DNA of 64,000 nucleotides, taken from NCBI GenBank assembly GCA_018366035.1, contig JAGZIW010000007.1, positions 1 through 64,000 on the forward strand, read 5' to 3'. Position numbers and translations under genes: made by a program. Under the pieces are notes generated by a model. It ran no database searches and was not told the origin of the DNA. It worked only from the letters and a program-made list of their open reading frames with translations. Below are positions 15,859 through 24,505 of this stretch, one piece after another. This DNA is from Butyricicoccus pullicaecorum (GTDB lineage Bacteria > Bacillota > Clostridia > Oscillospirales > Butyricicoccaceae). Position 1 is the stretch's first letter; every line of letters starts with the position of its first letter.

Positions 15859-16230
15859 TTACTTTCCACCTGTTTTTTCAGCCTGACGAAAACTACCCCG
15901 AAGCTCCTCTACAAGTGGTTTCAGCTCTTGTAAAACTTCCTTATTGCGACTTGCAGCTGCACGACTCAGCTCAAACTGAAAAAATTCATACAGGCGCGAA
16001 AGCTCTGCACTAATCGGAAATTGCCGGTCAAGGGTATCGTCCAGATAGCGAACGATTTCTCTGCTGCGATCCACTGACTGGCTGAATAAATCATAATTTT
16101 CCTGATCCAGCGCCAGCTCTGCGCGCAGTATCCGCTTCATAAGCTCATCATAGAGCAGCATCAAAAGCTCACCAGATGTCATGGTATTGATACTTTGCGA
16201 TTTATATTGATCGTAGCCATTCATGTACAT
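15859..16230 (-). CDS. fliS: FliS flagellin export chaperone
   Basis: A 123-residue FliS starting 'MYMNGYDQYKSQSINTMTSG'. The hallmarks are 'GELLMLLYDELMKRI' and 'VRYLDDTLDRQFPISAEL'. FliS binds the C-terminal D0 of flagellin and prevents premature polymerisation. An in-frame start farther upstream (16302) is rejected since it would run into fliD; the chosen ATG at 16230 has AGGCAGG 9 bases upstream and follows the fliD stop by 25 bases. Confidence 0.93.
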   Translation of the reverse strand: MYMNGYDQYKSQSINTMTSGELLMLLYDELMKRILRAELALDQENYDLFSQSVDRSREIVRYLDDTLDRQFPISAELSRLYEFFQFELSRAAASRNKEVLQELKPLVEELRGSFRQAEKTGGK

Positions 16231-16255
16231 TACTTTGGGCCTGCCTTTCTTTTCC

Positions 16256-18637
16256 TTACATACCGCCGCCCATGAATCCCGCAAGCTGAGCACTCTGCGC
16301 ATTCATCTGTGAAATCAGCATTTCCAGCTGGGTAAACTGGGAGTTATAGCGGTCAATCTCTTTTTTCAATTTAACATCCAGATTCTTCAGCACCTTATCA
16401 ATGCTGTCCATCTCTGTCTTGAGTGCATTTTTGAGCATGGAGTTCGGTGAGCTGGGAGAACCTGCACGTGCAATCAGAATGCCCGGCTTTGTAATAGAGG
16501 TAGAAGCGAAGCGATCTACGACATCCTTCAGCTGTGTCATAACGCCGCCCTTGGATGAGCTGTTCATAATGCCACCCTGTGCATCGTCAGAAGCCAGCGC
16601 ATTGAAAGCGTCCTTAACGCCTTCTGCATCATTCTCAAGCGCTGCTCTCAGCTTCGATTCATCAAGCTTGATTTTACCGCCGTCCTTATAGTTGCCGCTC
16701 GGCTCAATGCCCATTTCACGCAGCTTTGCTCCCGCTTCGCCGCCCGGGTTGAAGATAAACCGCAGCGAATCGTGCAGACTGCGCAGCTGGGTATCTGCAA
16801 AGAGAAGTCCTTCCTTTGCCTTTTCCTCCCACTTTTCAATCTGCTCCTCGCTCATTTCCTCTTTTTGTTCATCTGTCAAAGGCTGATAATCGCGATTGGG
16901 CTTTGTGGTCATCTCCTTGTAGACGCTCTCTACAATCTTGTTGTAATCCTCCACCATGGTCTTGATGGCATCAAACATTTTATCGGTATCCGGCTTGGAG
17001 GTAAAGGTAACCTTTTCTGCGGGATCTGTGCTCAGTTGACCAGTCTTTTCATCGTATCCGAATTTGCCGGAAACGGTGACCTTCAAACCGTCAATGTCAA
17101 TTTCATTTGAGGGACGTGTCAATTCTTTTGTTTCACCGTTTACAGTGACGCTGATCACCGCATCTGTGCCATGCGCATTTGCTTCACCGAACAGCTCCCC
17201 TGCCAGTCCATCTTTACCAATCTCTATCTTGCTGCCTGAACCGGTATCCTTGCTTGTCAGGACAAACTTGTTGCTGGTCTCAGAGTAGCTTGCGGTAACA
17301 CCAGCTTCTTTGTTGGAATTGATGTCACGGATAATATCACCTAGCGTCGCATCCTTGCCATAGCTGCCAATCGTAACACCATTGATGACCAGATCTCGCT
17401 TATCCTTAATGACGCCATTATCACCAGCTTCGGTAAATTTGATACCGAGATCTTCAAGCGTTGCATTCAAGTTTAAGCGGTTGCCATCGCCGTCCTTAAA
17501 TCCAAACACACTGTTATCGCCTACGATGCCAGCAGAGCCTCCCGAAACTCTTAACACATCATTTGCGTCCTTCACCTTAAAAGTAAAGGAGCCCTTGTTG
17601 GTGTTAGCCGGATCTGCCTTAAATTCCAGTTCAATCTTGTCCTTGCCAAACGCGTCGTCCAGCTTTTTCTGCAACAGGTTCTTGAAATCATCTGCTGATT
17701 TGATAGTCTTTGCTTCGTCCTCTGTCAGCAAAGTGATATCTTTCTTCTGTCCGTTGAAAGTTAATGTCAGAGTCTTGTCAGTCAGATACTCTGTCATTTT
17801 TTGCTTTTCATTCAGCTTATTTGTATCTATCGTTGTAGAAAAGCTCGATTTTAGATCAATTCCATCATTTAGCTGCTTTGAATCCAGATTGAGTGCTTCT
17901 CGTACAGCAGTGCTTGCACCAGTTAGCTTGACCTCGTTACCAGCGATATCCGCACCAGCCTTAACGCCAAATGTCATTGAACCGCCAGTGACTTTCGCTT
18001 CAATCTTATCTCCAAGGCTAATTTTCTTCGAACTATCTGTGGAAATTTTTATCTCTGCCAGCTGCTTGTTAATCTCTTCTGCCAGCTTATCTGCGGTACT
18101 TAAATCTGCGTTCTGGTCAAGTGTAATGGTGTATTCTTCACTGCCATATTTGAAAGACAGGGTGCCGCCAGCCAGCTTGGAGAAGGTCATATCTCCTGTG
18201 ATATCAATATTGCTGGTGGTGAGCTCACCCGACTTCAGGCTGCCTGCCGCACTATGTGTTGCGGAGGTTGCCAGCTCCTTAACGCCATTGATTTCTACAT
18301 TACTATTGGTCTTACCGGTCGCGCTGACCAAGCTGTTATTCTTGCCCACCGAGGTTACAATCGACTGGTCATAAAATGCTGAACTGAGAAGATTCGTTGG
18401 GGACTGATAGTCCATATACTTCTTAGAAAACTCAATAAGCTGTGTACTGATGCCCTGATAAGCAGTCTGCTTCCACCCCAACAAGGTTTTCTTCTGCTTT
18501 TGCTGTGCGATTTTAAGACGAGTGGCTTGTGTCATGTTTTCAATCATGGACTCTGTGTCCATACCACTTGCCAAACCGGAAAGCACATTGCGGTTTCCAT
18601 AAATACTGGTTCCGCCCGATACGCCACTAACTGCCAT
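16256..18637 (-). CDS. fliD: FliD filament cap protein (HAP2), enlarged
   Basis: A 793-residue FliD, against about 450-500 in Bacillus. The conserved N-terminus ('NVLSGLASGMDTESMIENMT', then 'QQKQKKTLLGWKQTAYQ') and C-terminus ('DVKLKKEIDRYNSQFTQLE', then 'LISQMNAQSAQLAGFMGGG') flank a long beta-rich middle (~100-560) with several 'DITLDQN/ITLLTEDE' type strands. The cap guides flagellin folding at the filament tip, and the exposed middle commonly diversifies. The Shine-Dalgarno is AAAGGAG. It heads fliD-fliS-fliT. Confidence 0.95.
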   Translation of the reverse strand: MAVSGVSGGTSIYGNRNVLSGLASGMDTESMIENMTQATRLKIAQQKQKKTLLGWKQTAYQGISTQLIEFSKKYMDYQSPTNLLSSAFYDQSIVTSVGKNNSLVSATGKTNSNVEINGVKELATSATHSAAGSLKSGELTTSNIDITGDMTFSKLAGGTLSFKYGSEEYTITLDQNADLSTADKLAEEINKQLAEIKISTDSSKKISLGDKIEAKVTGGSMTFGVKAGADIAGNEVKLTGASTAVREALNLDSKQLNDGIDLKSSFSTTIDTNKLNEKQKMTEYLTDKTLTLTFNGQKKDITLLTEDEAKTIKSADDFKNLLQKKLDDAFGKDKIELEFKADPANTNKGSFTFKVKDANDVLRVSGGSAGIVGDNSVFGFKDGDGNRLNLNATLEDLGIKFTEAGDNGVIKDKRDLVINGVTIGSYGKDATLGDIIRDINSNKEAGVTASYSETSNKFVLTSKDTGSGSKIEIGKDGLAGELFGEANAHGTDAVISVTVNGETKELTRPSNEIDIDGLKVTVSGKFGYDEKTGQLSTDPAEKVTFTSKPDTDKMFDAIKTMVEDYNKIVESVYKEMTTKPNRDYQPLTDEQKEEMSEEQIEKWEEKAKEGLLFADTQLRSLHDSLRFIFNPGGEAGAKLREMGIEPSGNYKDGGKIKLDESKLRAALENDAEGVKDAFNALASDDAQGGIMNSSSKGGVMTQLKDVVDRFASTSITKPGILIARAGSPSSPNSMLKNALKTEMDSIDKVLKNLDVKLKKEIDRYNSQFTQLEMLISQMNAQSAQLAGFMGGGM

Positions 18638-18717
18638 TGTATTTCACTCCTTTTTTTCTATACGCGGTTCTCCCAAAACAGAGGAGAATTGATTTTTCAT
18701 TCGCGCTCTATACTTCT

Positions 18718-18725
18718 TTATCGAC
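18718..18725 (-). promoter_or_regulatory. Possible sigma-28 -10 element of fliD
   Basis: The - strand GTCGATAA matches the sigma-28 -10 GCCGATAA at 7 of 8 positions, 80 bases before fliD. The -35 area is AT-rich but does not match well. In the same 144-base divergent gap (18638-18781) a + strand TATAAT (18732-18737) could serve parA, with no good -35. Confidence 0.35.
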
Positions 18726-18781
18726 ATATAGTATAATAATGATAATAGTTTGACTATCGATTTTATAATGGAGGGATAATT

Positions 18782-19552
18782 TTGTCTAACATTATCGCAA
18801 TAACCAACCAAAAAGGTGGTGTAGGCAAAACCACCACAGCGGCTGCACTGCTGAGCGGACTGCATGAACGGGGAAAGCATGTATTGGGTATTGACCTTGA
18901 CCCACAGGGAAATTTTGGGTTCAACATGGGATTGGATATTGAAAACAGTCATACCATTTATGACGTACTCAAGGGACAAGCTGCCTTTGATGATGTGGTT
19001 GTGAGTACAGAATTTGGTGATATTGTACCATCAAATATTCTGCTTTCCGGCGCAGAACTGGAATTTAACCGTCCCGGCAGAGAATTCCTGCTGAAAAACA
19101 TGCTGGCACGTATACAGGACCGTTACGACTACATCATTATTGACACCCCGCCGGCACTGAATATTTTGACTGTCAATGCCTATGTGGTATCCGACTCTCT
19201 GATTATCCCAATGGTTCCTGAAATCCTGAGCCTTTTGGGGGTATCCCAAATCAAAGAGACCATTGACACAGTACGCAACTTCTATAACTCCAATCTAAAG
19301 GTTTTAGGTATCCTGCTTACGAAATTTAATGCGCGCATCAATCTCGCCCGTGAGGTACGCGAAATGGCAGAACAAATTGCTGCACAATTGGATTCCTCTG
19401 TATTTGATACGACCATTCGCACAAGTGTAGTTGTTGCGGAGTCCCCTGCACATGGAGAAAGTGTGCTGCAATACGCACCACATTCCAAACCCGCAGCAGA
19501 CTACTCCTGTTTTATTGATGAGATCATTCAACTGACCTCTCCATCTGTCTAA
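18782..19552 (+). CDS. ParA-family ATPase in the flagellar locus
   Basis: A 256-residue ParA/MinD-superfamily ATPase. The deviant Walker A 'KGGVGKTT' (11-18) with the signature lysine, 'IDLDPQGN' and 'YIIIDTPPALN' (Walker B region) are intact. It starts with TTG at 18782, chosen because GGAGGG lies 6 bases upstream and the usual ParA N-terminus follows. It lacks the N-terminal FlhF-activating extension of FlhG and a MinD amphipathic tail. Cotranscribed with the ComFB-domain gene. ParA proteins place cargo (plasmids, chemoreceptors, flagella); here a positioning role is inference. Confidence 0.88.
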   Translation: MSNIIAITNQKGGVGKTTTAAALLSGLHERGKHVLGIDLDPQGNFGFNMGLDIENSHTIYDVLKGQAAFDDVVVSTEFGDIVPSNILLSGAELEFNRPGREFLLKNMLARIQDRYDYIIIDTPPALNILTVNAYVVSDSLIIPMVPEILSLLGVSQIKETIDTVRNFYNSNLKVLGILLTKFNARINLAREVREMAEQIAAQLDSSVFDTTIRTSVVVAESPAHGESVLQYAPHSKPAADYSCFIDEIIQLTSPSV

Positions 19553-19570
19553 TGCAAGGAGCATCATTTT

Positions 19571-20320
19571 ATGGCACGAAGAAGCAACAAAACCTCTCAT
19601 GTATTGAGCCTGCTGACTGACCCCAAAACTCCTGAGACCTCCGCAGAATCTGCCAACAAAGCATCACCTCCACTCGACCCAAGCAAAAATACAGAATCCG
19701 CAGAACTCACAAACACGATAGATACGGTACCTGAGGCAGATGCCGAATTTACTTCATCAAAACAGGATCTCTCCACCAAGCAGGCAGTGATTTCTGCTCC
19801 TTCTCCGATCCAAACCTTCGCAGACAACTCGCAGAGTTTGGAGGATCGTATTAGCCAGCAAATCCAAGCCTCTCTCTCTGCACAGCTTGAGGCGGAAGAG
19901 GCAGAGGACGCCTTGCGCGCAGAGCAGGACCGTAAAATTGCGGAACGAATCGCTGCCGAAACTGGCACGACTCTGCCGGATATGGACACGGAGCCTGAAG
20001 AACCAGAAGAAACTACGGAACCCTCTGATACGCAGGCAGTCTCTGAGCCCGAATATGATTTTGAGCTTGTAAATGTGATGGCATCGATTTTGGACGAATT
20101 CCAAACAGAGTTTATGGAAAAACTCGGTATGTGTACCTGTCATCGCTGCTGGTTAGATACACGCGCACTCACCCTATCTTCTCTGAACGGGAAATACGTA
20201 GTGCTCAATCGAGATTCGATTGAACCTATGCTGAATTTTTATGACCATCGTTATCGCGGCTCCATTATGGCGCAGTTAACCAAAGCCTGCATGACCGTTA
20301 TGGCAAATCCACATCATTAA
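19571..20320 (+). CDS. ComFB-domain protein with long disordered N-terminus
   Basis: A 249-residue protein. Residues 1-85 and 130-165 are low-complexity, Ser/Thr/Glu/Pro-rich and acidic; 86-130 is a probable coiled coil; 165-245 is a ComFB-type domain with 'GMCTCHRCWLDTRALTL' (C188, C190, C193) and 'GKYVVLN'. ComFB was named for Bacillus competence and has since been described as a family of cyclic-di-nucleotide receptors; whether this copy binds a nucleotide is not known. It follows parA by 18 bases, so the two probably act together. Confidence 0.8.
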   Translation: MARRSNKTSHVLSLLTDPKTPETSAESANKASPPLDPSKNTESAELTNTIDTVPEADAEFTSSKQDLSTKQAVISAPSPIQTFADNSQSLEDRISQQIQASLSAQLEAEEAEDALRAEQDRKIAERIAAETGTTLPDMDTEPEEPEETTEPSDTQAVSEPEYDFELVNVMASILDEFQTEFMEKLGMCTCHRCWLDTRALTLSSLNGKYVVLNRDSIEPMLNFYDHRYRGSIMAQLTKACMTVMANPHH

Positions 20321-20321
20321 A

Positions 20322-20363
20322 AAATCCCCCAACGTGACCTTGTCTCGTGGGGGATTTCTCTTT
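20322..20363. terminator. Bidirectional terminator between comFB-domain gene and EAL/HDOD gene
   Basis: The stem aaatccccc (20322-20330) / gggggattt (20349-20357) has an 18-base loop. The + side continues CTCTTTATT; the - side runs into TTTTTAATG. It ends both the ParA-ComFB operon and the 26 kb flagellar operon. Confidence 0.75.
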
Positions 20364-21618
20364 ATTCTTTTGTCTCTGCCGCATCATCATGACGGTTTGT
20401 CAGACTATCCCAAATACTATTGACAGTCTCAACACAGTCAAAATACACAGTTGTCAATACCTCAGTTGGAATCTCCAGCTGCGCAGCCAAATCGGTCATT
20501 GTTGCCCAATCTGCCTTTTCATAGCTCAGTACCAATGAATACAAGATGCCTGCTGTACCCTCGCGTGTCAGCAGCGCCTGCTTGATTTCGTCCGCAATCG
20601 GAATCTCTGACAGAGATTCTTCAAGCGGCACATCGATGAGGTAATTGAGGGTAGAGAACATACCCAGCAGATATGCCTCGGACTTGGAAATCTGCAATAC
20701 CTTGCTGTATCCTGCCAGTTCAGCACAGAAGTTTGCACGCAGGAAGGACAGGCGAAGGAATTCTTCCGAATCCTCCAAATCCTCTCCCTGCTGGGAGCAG
20801 GACATCAAATACACCCACTGTTTCAGCTGTCCCAGACCCACTGTGACAAGAGCCTGTCGAACAGAAGACGCATGTGTACGGGAAGCATAGTATACAGAAT
20901 TTGCCATACGCAGAAGCGCATAGGTCAAAGACGCATCACGTGCAATGAGTCCCTCGATCTGGTCGATGTCCGGCTCATCTTTTGTGACCTCAACCACCAA
21001 TTGGAAGAAGTTGCTTTGCAGATAATTTGCCTTATGTACCTTTGTCTTTACACGTCCTGCAACATAGCTGCCCTGAAAGTAATCTGCGCCCACACGATGT
21101 GCAAGCTCATAGCGTTCTTGGCTGTCAATTCCGGTTGCAACGCACTTCTTATGCATGCTGTGTGCCATCTGAACCATATTTTCAAGCCAAGCTTCTGTAT
21201 TGCCCGAAATATTCAGCTTGATGTAATCCACATAGTCCATCATACTGAAATAACGTGTATTGAACTGGAAATCATTGACTGCAATCTGATATCCTTCACT
21301 CTGATAACGCTGCACAATCCGCGTTGCCATTGGGTGAACGATCACATTGTCCTCGATCTGTACAACAAGACGCTTGCGATCAAATAATTTGGGCGTATTC
21401 TTAAACAGCAATGTCGGTGTAAATGTCATAAAGCTGACACTATCCTTAAATAGCTTATCCGAATTATCATTCAAGAAATTATAAATCGCATCAGCCGCCG
21501 CATAATCACTAACCCCCTGATGATTCAGCGCATCGTGACTATTATCATACAAAATCTCATAGCCAATAATATTGTCCTCTGCATCTTTTACCGGCTGTCT
21601 GACAATATATCTGTTCAT
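20362..21618 (-). CDS. EAL-HDOD protein with degenerate EAL domain
   Basis: A 418-residue signalling protein: an EAL-like domain (~1-200) and an HDOD domain (~205-395), the architecture of YuxH/CdgJ proteins. The EAL active site is lost: 'YEILYD' replaces the E-A-L motif and 'VNDFQ' stands where active enzymes have DDFG. It is therefore unlikely to cut c-di-GMP. In Vibrio such proteins affect motility. It is the last gene of the flagellar operon, 27 bases after cheV, and converges on the ComFB-domain gene. Confidence 0.88.
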   Translation of the reverse strand: MNRYIVRQPVKDAEDNIIGYEILYDNSHDALNHQGVSDYAAADAIYNFLNDNSDKLFKDSVSFMTFTPTLLFKNTPKLFDRKRLVVQIEDNVIVHPMATRIVQRYQSEGYQIAVNDFQFNTRYFSMMDYVDYIKLNISGNTEAWLENMVQMAHSMHKKCVATGIDSQERYELAHRVGADYFQGSYVAGRVKTKVHKANYLQSNFFQLVVEVTKDEPDIDQIEGLIARDASLTYALLRMANSVYYASRTHASSVRQALVTVGLGQLKQWVYLMSCSQQGEDLEDSEEFLRLSFLRANFCAELAGYSKVLQISKSEAYLLGMFSTLNYLIDVPLEESLSEIPIADEIKQALLTREGTAGILYSLVLSYEKADWATMTDLAAQLEIPTEVLTTVYFDCVETVNSIWDSLTNRHDDAAETKE

Positions 21619-21645
21619 AAGCCCATCTCCTTTCCAACAACTACA

Positions 21646-22569
21646 TTACTTCTGAACCTGCTCAAGCAGTTCATCCATGACATCTACCAGATGACCAATC
21701 TCAGGCTTCGTCAGCTGGCGATCTGCTCCCAGCTCATGCCCCTTAATCCGCATTTCATCAGAAATAAGCGATGAGAAAATAATAAGTGGAATCTTATGAA
21801 AGCGCGAATGATCTTTCACCAGCTTTGTCAGACGATGACCATCCATTTTCGGCATCTCAATGTCTGTAATAATCAGGCGAACCAAATCCTCCAGCTGCTC
21901 GTCCTTCTCATGCAGCATGAGAAAATCCCACAATTCCTGACCATTGTCAAACATCGTGACATTATGATAGCCTGCCTTATGGAGCGCTTCTGTAATCATC
22001 TTGCCAAGCAGAACAGAGTCCTCTGCAACAAGAACCGGTACGTTGCGGTCTGTACGCGGCCCCATGCGATCGATTTCGCTCATCTGGATACTGGTCTCTG
22101 GTGCAATTTCCGCTACAATTTTCTCAAAGTCCAGAATGGTAACCAGATCCTCGCCGCACTGTGCAATTCCCGTTGCCACACCCTCTGTTCCGCCTGAAAC
22201 AGTCTTATCTGGCTTCTGGATATCTGCCCATGAAATGCGGCTGATCCCCACCACGGTATGTACACGAAATGCAATATACATCTTGTTGAAATTGGTTACG
22301 ATAAACAGGTCGCGCGGGCCCTTTTCCGAGGGTTCTCCCGTCAGATAATTTGGCAAATCAACCACGGTCAAAACCGTATCACGCGGCTTAAAAATACCCT
22401 CAACCGCAAAATGAGAATGCGGCATGGGCTTGACAGGTGCAGACATCATAATTTCACGCACCTTAGCTACATTGATACCATATAGATTCCCTTGGATCGT
22501 AAACTCCATGATTTCGATCTCATTCGTGCCTGATTCTAACAAAATGCCACTGTTATTGTATTCCGCCAT
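21646..22569 (-). CDS. cheV: CheV coupling protein with receiver domain
   Basis: A 307-residue fusion of a CheW domain (~15-155) and a response-regulator receiver (~177-300; acidic pair E183-D184, phosphoacceptor D236 in 'IITDIEMPKMDG'). CheV couples receptors to CheA like CheW, and its phosphorylation serves adaptation in B. subtilis. Together with CheC/CheD and CheR/CheB all three adaptation systems are present. Confidence 0.95.
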   Translation of the reverse strand: MAEYNNSGILLESGTNEIEIMEFTIQGNLYGINVAKVREIMMSAPVKPMPHSHFAVEGIFKPRDTVLTVVDLPNYLTGEPSEKGPRDLFIVTNFNKMYIAFRVHTVVGISRISWADIQKPDKTVSGGTEGVATGIAQCGEDLVTILDFEKIVAEIAPETSIQMSEIDRMGPRTDRNVPVLVAEDSVLLGKMITEALHKAGYHNVTMFDNGQELWDFLMLHEKDEQLEDLVRLIITDIEMPKMDGHRLTKLVKDHSRFHKIPLIIFSSLISDEMRIKGHELGADRQLTKPEIGHLVDVMDELLEQVQK

Positions 22570-22621
22570 TTATACCACTCTCTTTCTTCACGCACCCGCC
22601 GTGCGTTCCTTTGGCTCTCTC

Positions 22622-23110
22622 TTAAATCACAATATCTTGCTTACCATACGAACGCACACAGGCCTGCCCCGTTGAAACATCAAATAGCAGTGTACGTGCA
22701 ACTGTGCCGCCCACCTCCTCATGCAGAAGGCGAACCCCAGCTTTCCGTAACATGATCCTGACGCTGTCAATATTTCGCTGTCCAATATTGCCGAGTGCAC
22801 CATCTCCCTGCACCTCGAACATTCTGGCTCCCCCAGCAATTTTTGCAGTAACACGAGAAATCTTTGCTCCATATGCCTGCATTTTTTGCAGTGTCTGCTG
22901 GATCCCTGTGTCTGCATACTTAAAAGCATGAGTTCTGCCGGTTTCCATATTGAGCGGCAGCATAATATGCACCAAGGCGCCCAGCTTAATCACAGGGTCA
23001 TACAAGCAAATTCCAATACAGGAGCCGAGCGCATAAGTAACCAGCATTCCCTGCTGACGAGCAACCTTCATGTCAGCAATACCAACGACAATTTTTCCTG
23101 TTTCACTCAT
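22622..23110 (-). CDS. cheD: CheD chemoreceptor glutamine deamidase
   Basis: A 162-residue CheD. Counting from the ATG at 23110, the catalytic residues are C31 ('LGSCIGICLYD'), H48 ('VHIMLP') and T25. It deamidates receptor glutamines and binds CheC to stimulate its CheY-P phosphatase. A GTG nine bases further upstream is possible but has no better ribosome-binding site. It lies 14 bases after cheC. Confidence 0.95.
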   Translation of the reverse strand: MSETGKIVVGIADMKVARQQGMLVTYALGSCIGICLYDPVIKLGALVHIMLPLNMETGRTHAFKYADTGIQQTLQKMQAYGAKISRVTAKIAGGARMFEVQGDGALGNIGQRNIDSVRIMLRKAGVRLLHEEVGGTVARTLLFDVSTGQACVRSYGKQDIVI

Positions 23111-23124
23111 TCTACTCACCCAAC

Positions 23125-23745
23125 TTACAATACACCTAATCTATGCAAAATATAGTTGAGTGAGTTGATATCTGGGAATAACAGCAAGTCATTATGTACT
23201 TCTTTGCCATCGCACTTAAACTGTCCACCCACCATCAAAACATGGTTTGATTGATTTCCAAATGCAGCCATTGGAACCGTCAGGATACCGCCCAGCATAT
23301 TCACCGACTGGCTCGGAACAGACATCGTAAGTCTGATGCCAGACAAATCAGCAATTGCACGCATATAGGAGGAAATCATGATATTGCCCACTTCGATCAA
23401 TGCAGAGGTCTCCATCTCATCTAACTCATCAAAGTCCTCTACGGAACGATTTAACATACTGCTTGTAATCACGTTTACAAAATCGACCTGCTGAATACAC
23501 AGCATGATGCCATTAATCTCTCCACCCAACTTAACGAGAACACCAGATACGATCGCCTCAAAGCCGCCAATCTGCTCGACAGCTTCATTAAATTCCATGA
23601 CACGCACGCTGGGCAGCGACATATCGACACGACTCCCCAGCAAACTGCTGAGCGCAGTTGCAGCGTTGCCTGCACCAATACTGCCAACCTCACGCAGCGT
23701 GTCCAGCGCCATATCATTGATTTCCTCAAAACTGTTAATTCTCAT
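23125..23745 (-). CDS. cheC: CheC CheY-P phosphatase
   Basis: A 206-residue CheC with two phosphatase-site repeats. The second site is intact (S114-x3-E118-x2-N121 in 'SALIEVGNIM'). The first reads D15-x3-E19-x2-S22, with serine in place of the usual asparagine, so it may be weak or inactive. CheC dephosphorylates CheY-P, stimulated by CheD encoded next door. Length is normal. Confidence 0.94.
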   Translation of the reverse strand: MRINSFEEINDMALDTLREVGSIGAGNAATALSSLLGSRVDMSLPSVRVMEFNEAVEQIGGFEAIVSGVLVKLGGEINGIMLCIQQVDFVNVITSSMLNRSVEDFDELDEMETSALIEVGNIMISSYMRAIADLSGIRLTMSVPSQSVNMLGGILTVPMAAFGNQSNHVLMVGGQFKCDGKEVHNDLLLFPDINSLNYILHRLGVL

Positions 23746-23764
23746 GTATCCTTACTCCCTTTCC

Positions 23765-24496
23765 TTAGCCACGCAGACCATTGATCGTGGTCTCAACCTC
23801 ATCAGAGGTTCGTACCATGGCCAGAGCATAGGAGTATGCACGCTGTGCTTCAATTATTTTGGTAAATTCCTTGGTGATATTGGTGTTGGAGCCTTCCAAG
23901 TACCCCTGCATAACTTCTACATTCTCTGCTGCAATTGGCTGACCATTCTTCTCAACGGGGAGAAAACGATTGTCACCCAAATGCTGCATATTATTTTTCT
24001 GACGGAATGTAAAGACACCAAGCGGCAGCTTTGCATTCGGATCGATGACGCCGCTTTCATTGCGCTCGGCACGGATTGGCTGTCCCAGCTGATCGAGTAC
24101 ATAACGATGACCGGAGCTGTCCGTTACAAAGTAATCGGTTCCCATCTGTGCCATCTGGAAGTTGCCTGCACGAGTGTAGGAAACCTCTCCGGTCTCCATG
24201 TCCCGCAAAGCAAAAAAACCGTCTCCCGATAACGCGTAATCCAACGGCTGATTGGTCTCATAGATAGCGCCTTCTGCAAAATCAGTATCAGCCTTCTCCA
24301 TACGTGCACCAGAACCACGTGACAATGGTCCATCAATGCCATTGAAGTTGCTGTATAACAGCGCAGAGAAGGTTGGATTTTTTGCCTTGTAGGCAACTGT
24401 ATTGATATTCGCTGAATTATTTGCGACAACATTCAGTCGCTGCTGCTGATAATACGCTGATGTTGCAGCCGAATAAAAACCCATATTCATTGCCAA
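23765..24496 (-). CDS. flgG: Flagellar rod protein, FlgG/FlhP type
   Basis: A 243-residue axial protein with the rod/hook N-terminus ('QRLNVVANNSANINTVAYK'), the central 'QPLDYALSGDGFFALRD' motif, and the C-terminal 'SNTNITKEFTKIIEAQRAYS'. It corresponds to FlhP or FlgG in the distal rod. The second asparagine box reads ANNSANIN rather than the usual NN-ANxxT. It lies 9 bases after the related gene flgF. Confidence 0.88.
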   Translation of the reverse strand: MAMNMGFYSAATSAYYQQQRLNVVANNSANINTVAYKAKNPTFSALLYSNFNGIDGPLSRGSGARMEKADTDFAEGAIYETNQPLDYALSGDGFFALRDMETGEVSYTRAGNFQMAQMGTDYFVTDSSGHRYVLDQLGQPIRAERNESGVIDPNAKLPLGVFTFRQKNNMQHLGDNRFLPVEKNGQPIAAENVEVMQGYLEGSNTNITKEFTKIIEAQRAYSYALAMVRTSDEVETTINGLRG

Positions 24497-24505
24497 TCAC
24501 CTCTT

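Noticed and set aside
17382..18374. 330-residue open frame antisense to fliD
   Set aside because: Ser/Leu-rich shadow of the Lys/Thr-rich fliD frame; fliD is complete and clearly coding.
18782..19552. ParA gene read as FlhG (YlxH)
   Set aside because: It lacks the FlhG N-terminal activating helix and the C-terminal membrane-binding helix, and the sequence around Walker A is of the ParA/Soj kind.
20362..21618. Active c-di-GMP phosphodiesterase
   Set aside because: EAL and DDFG motifs are both lost.
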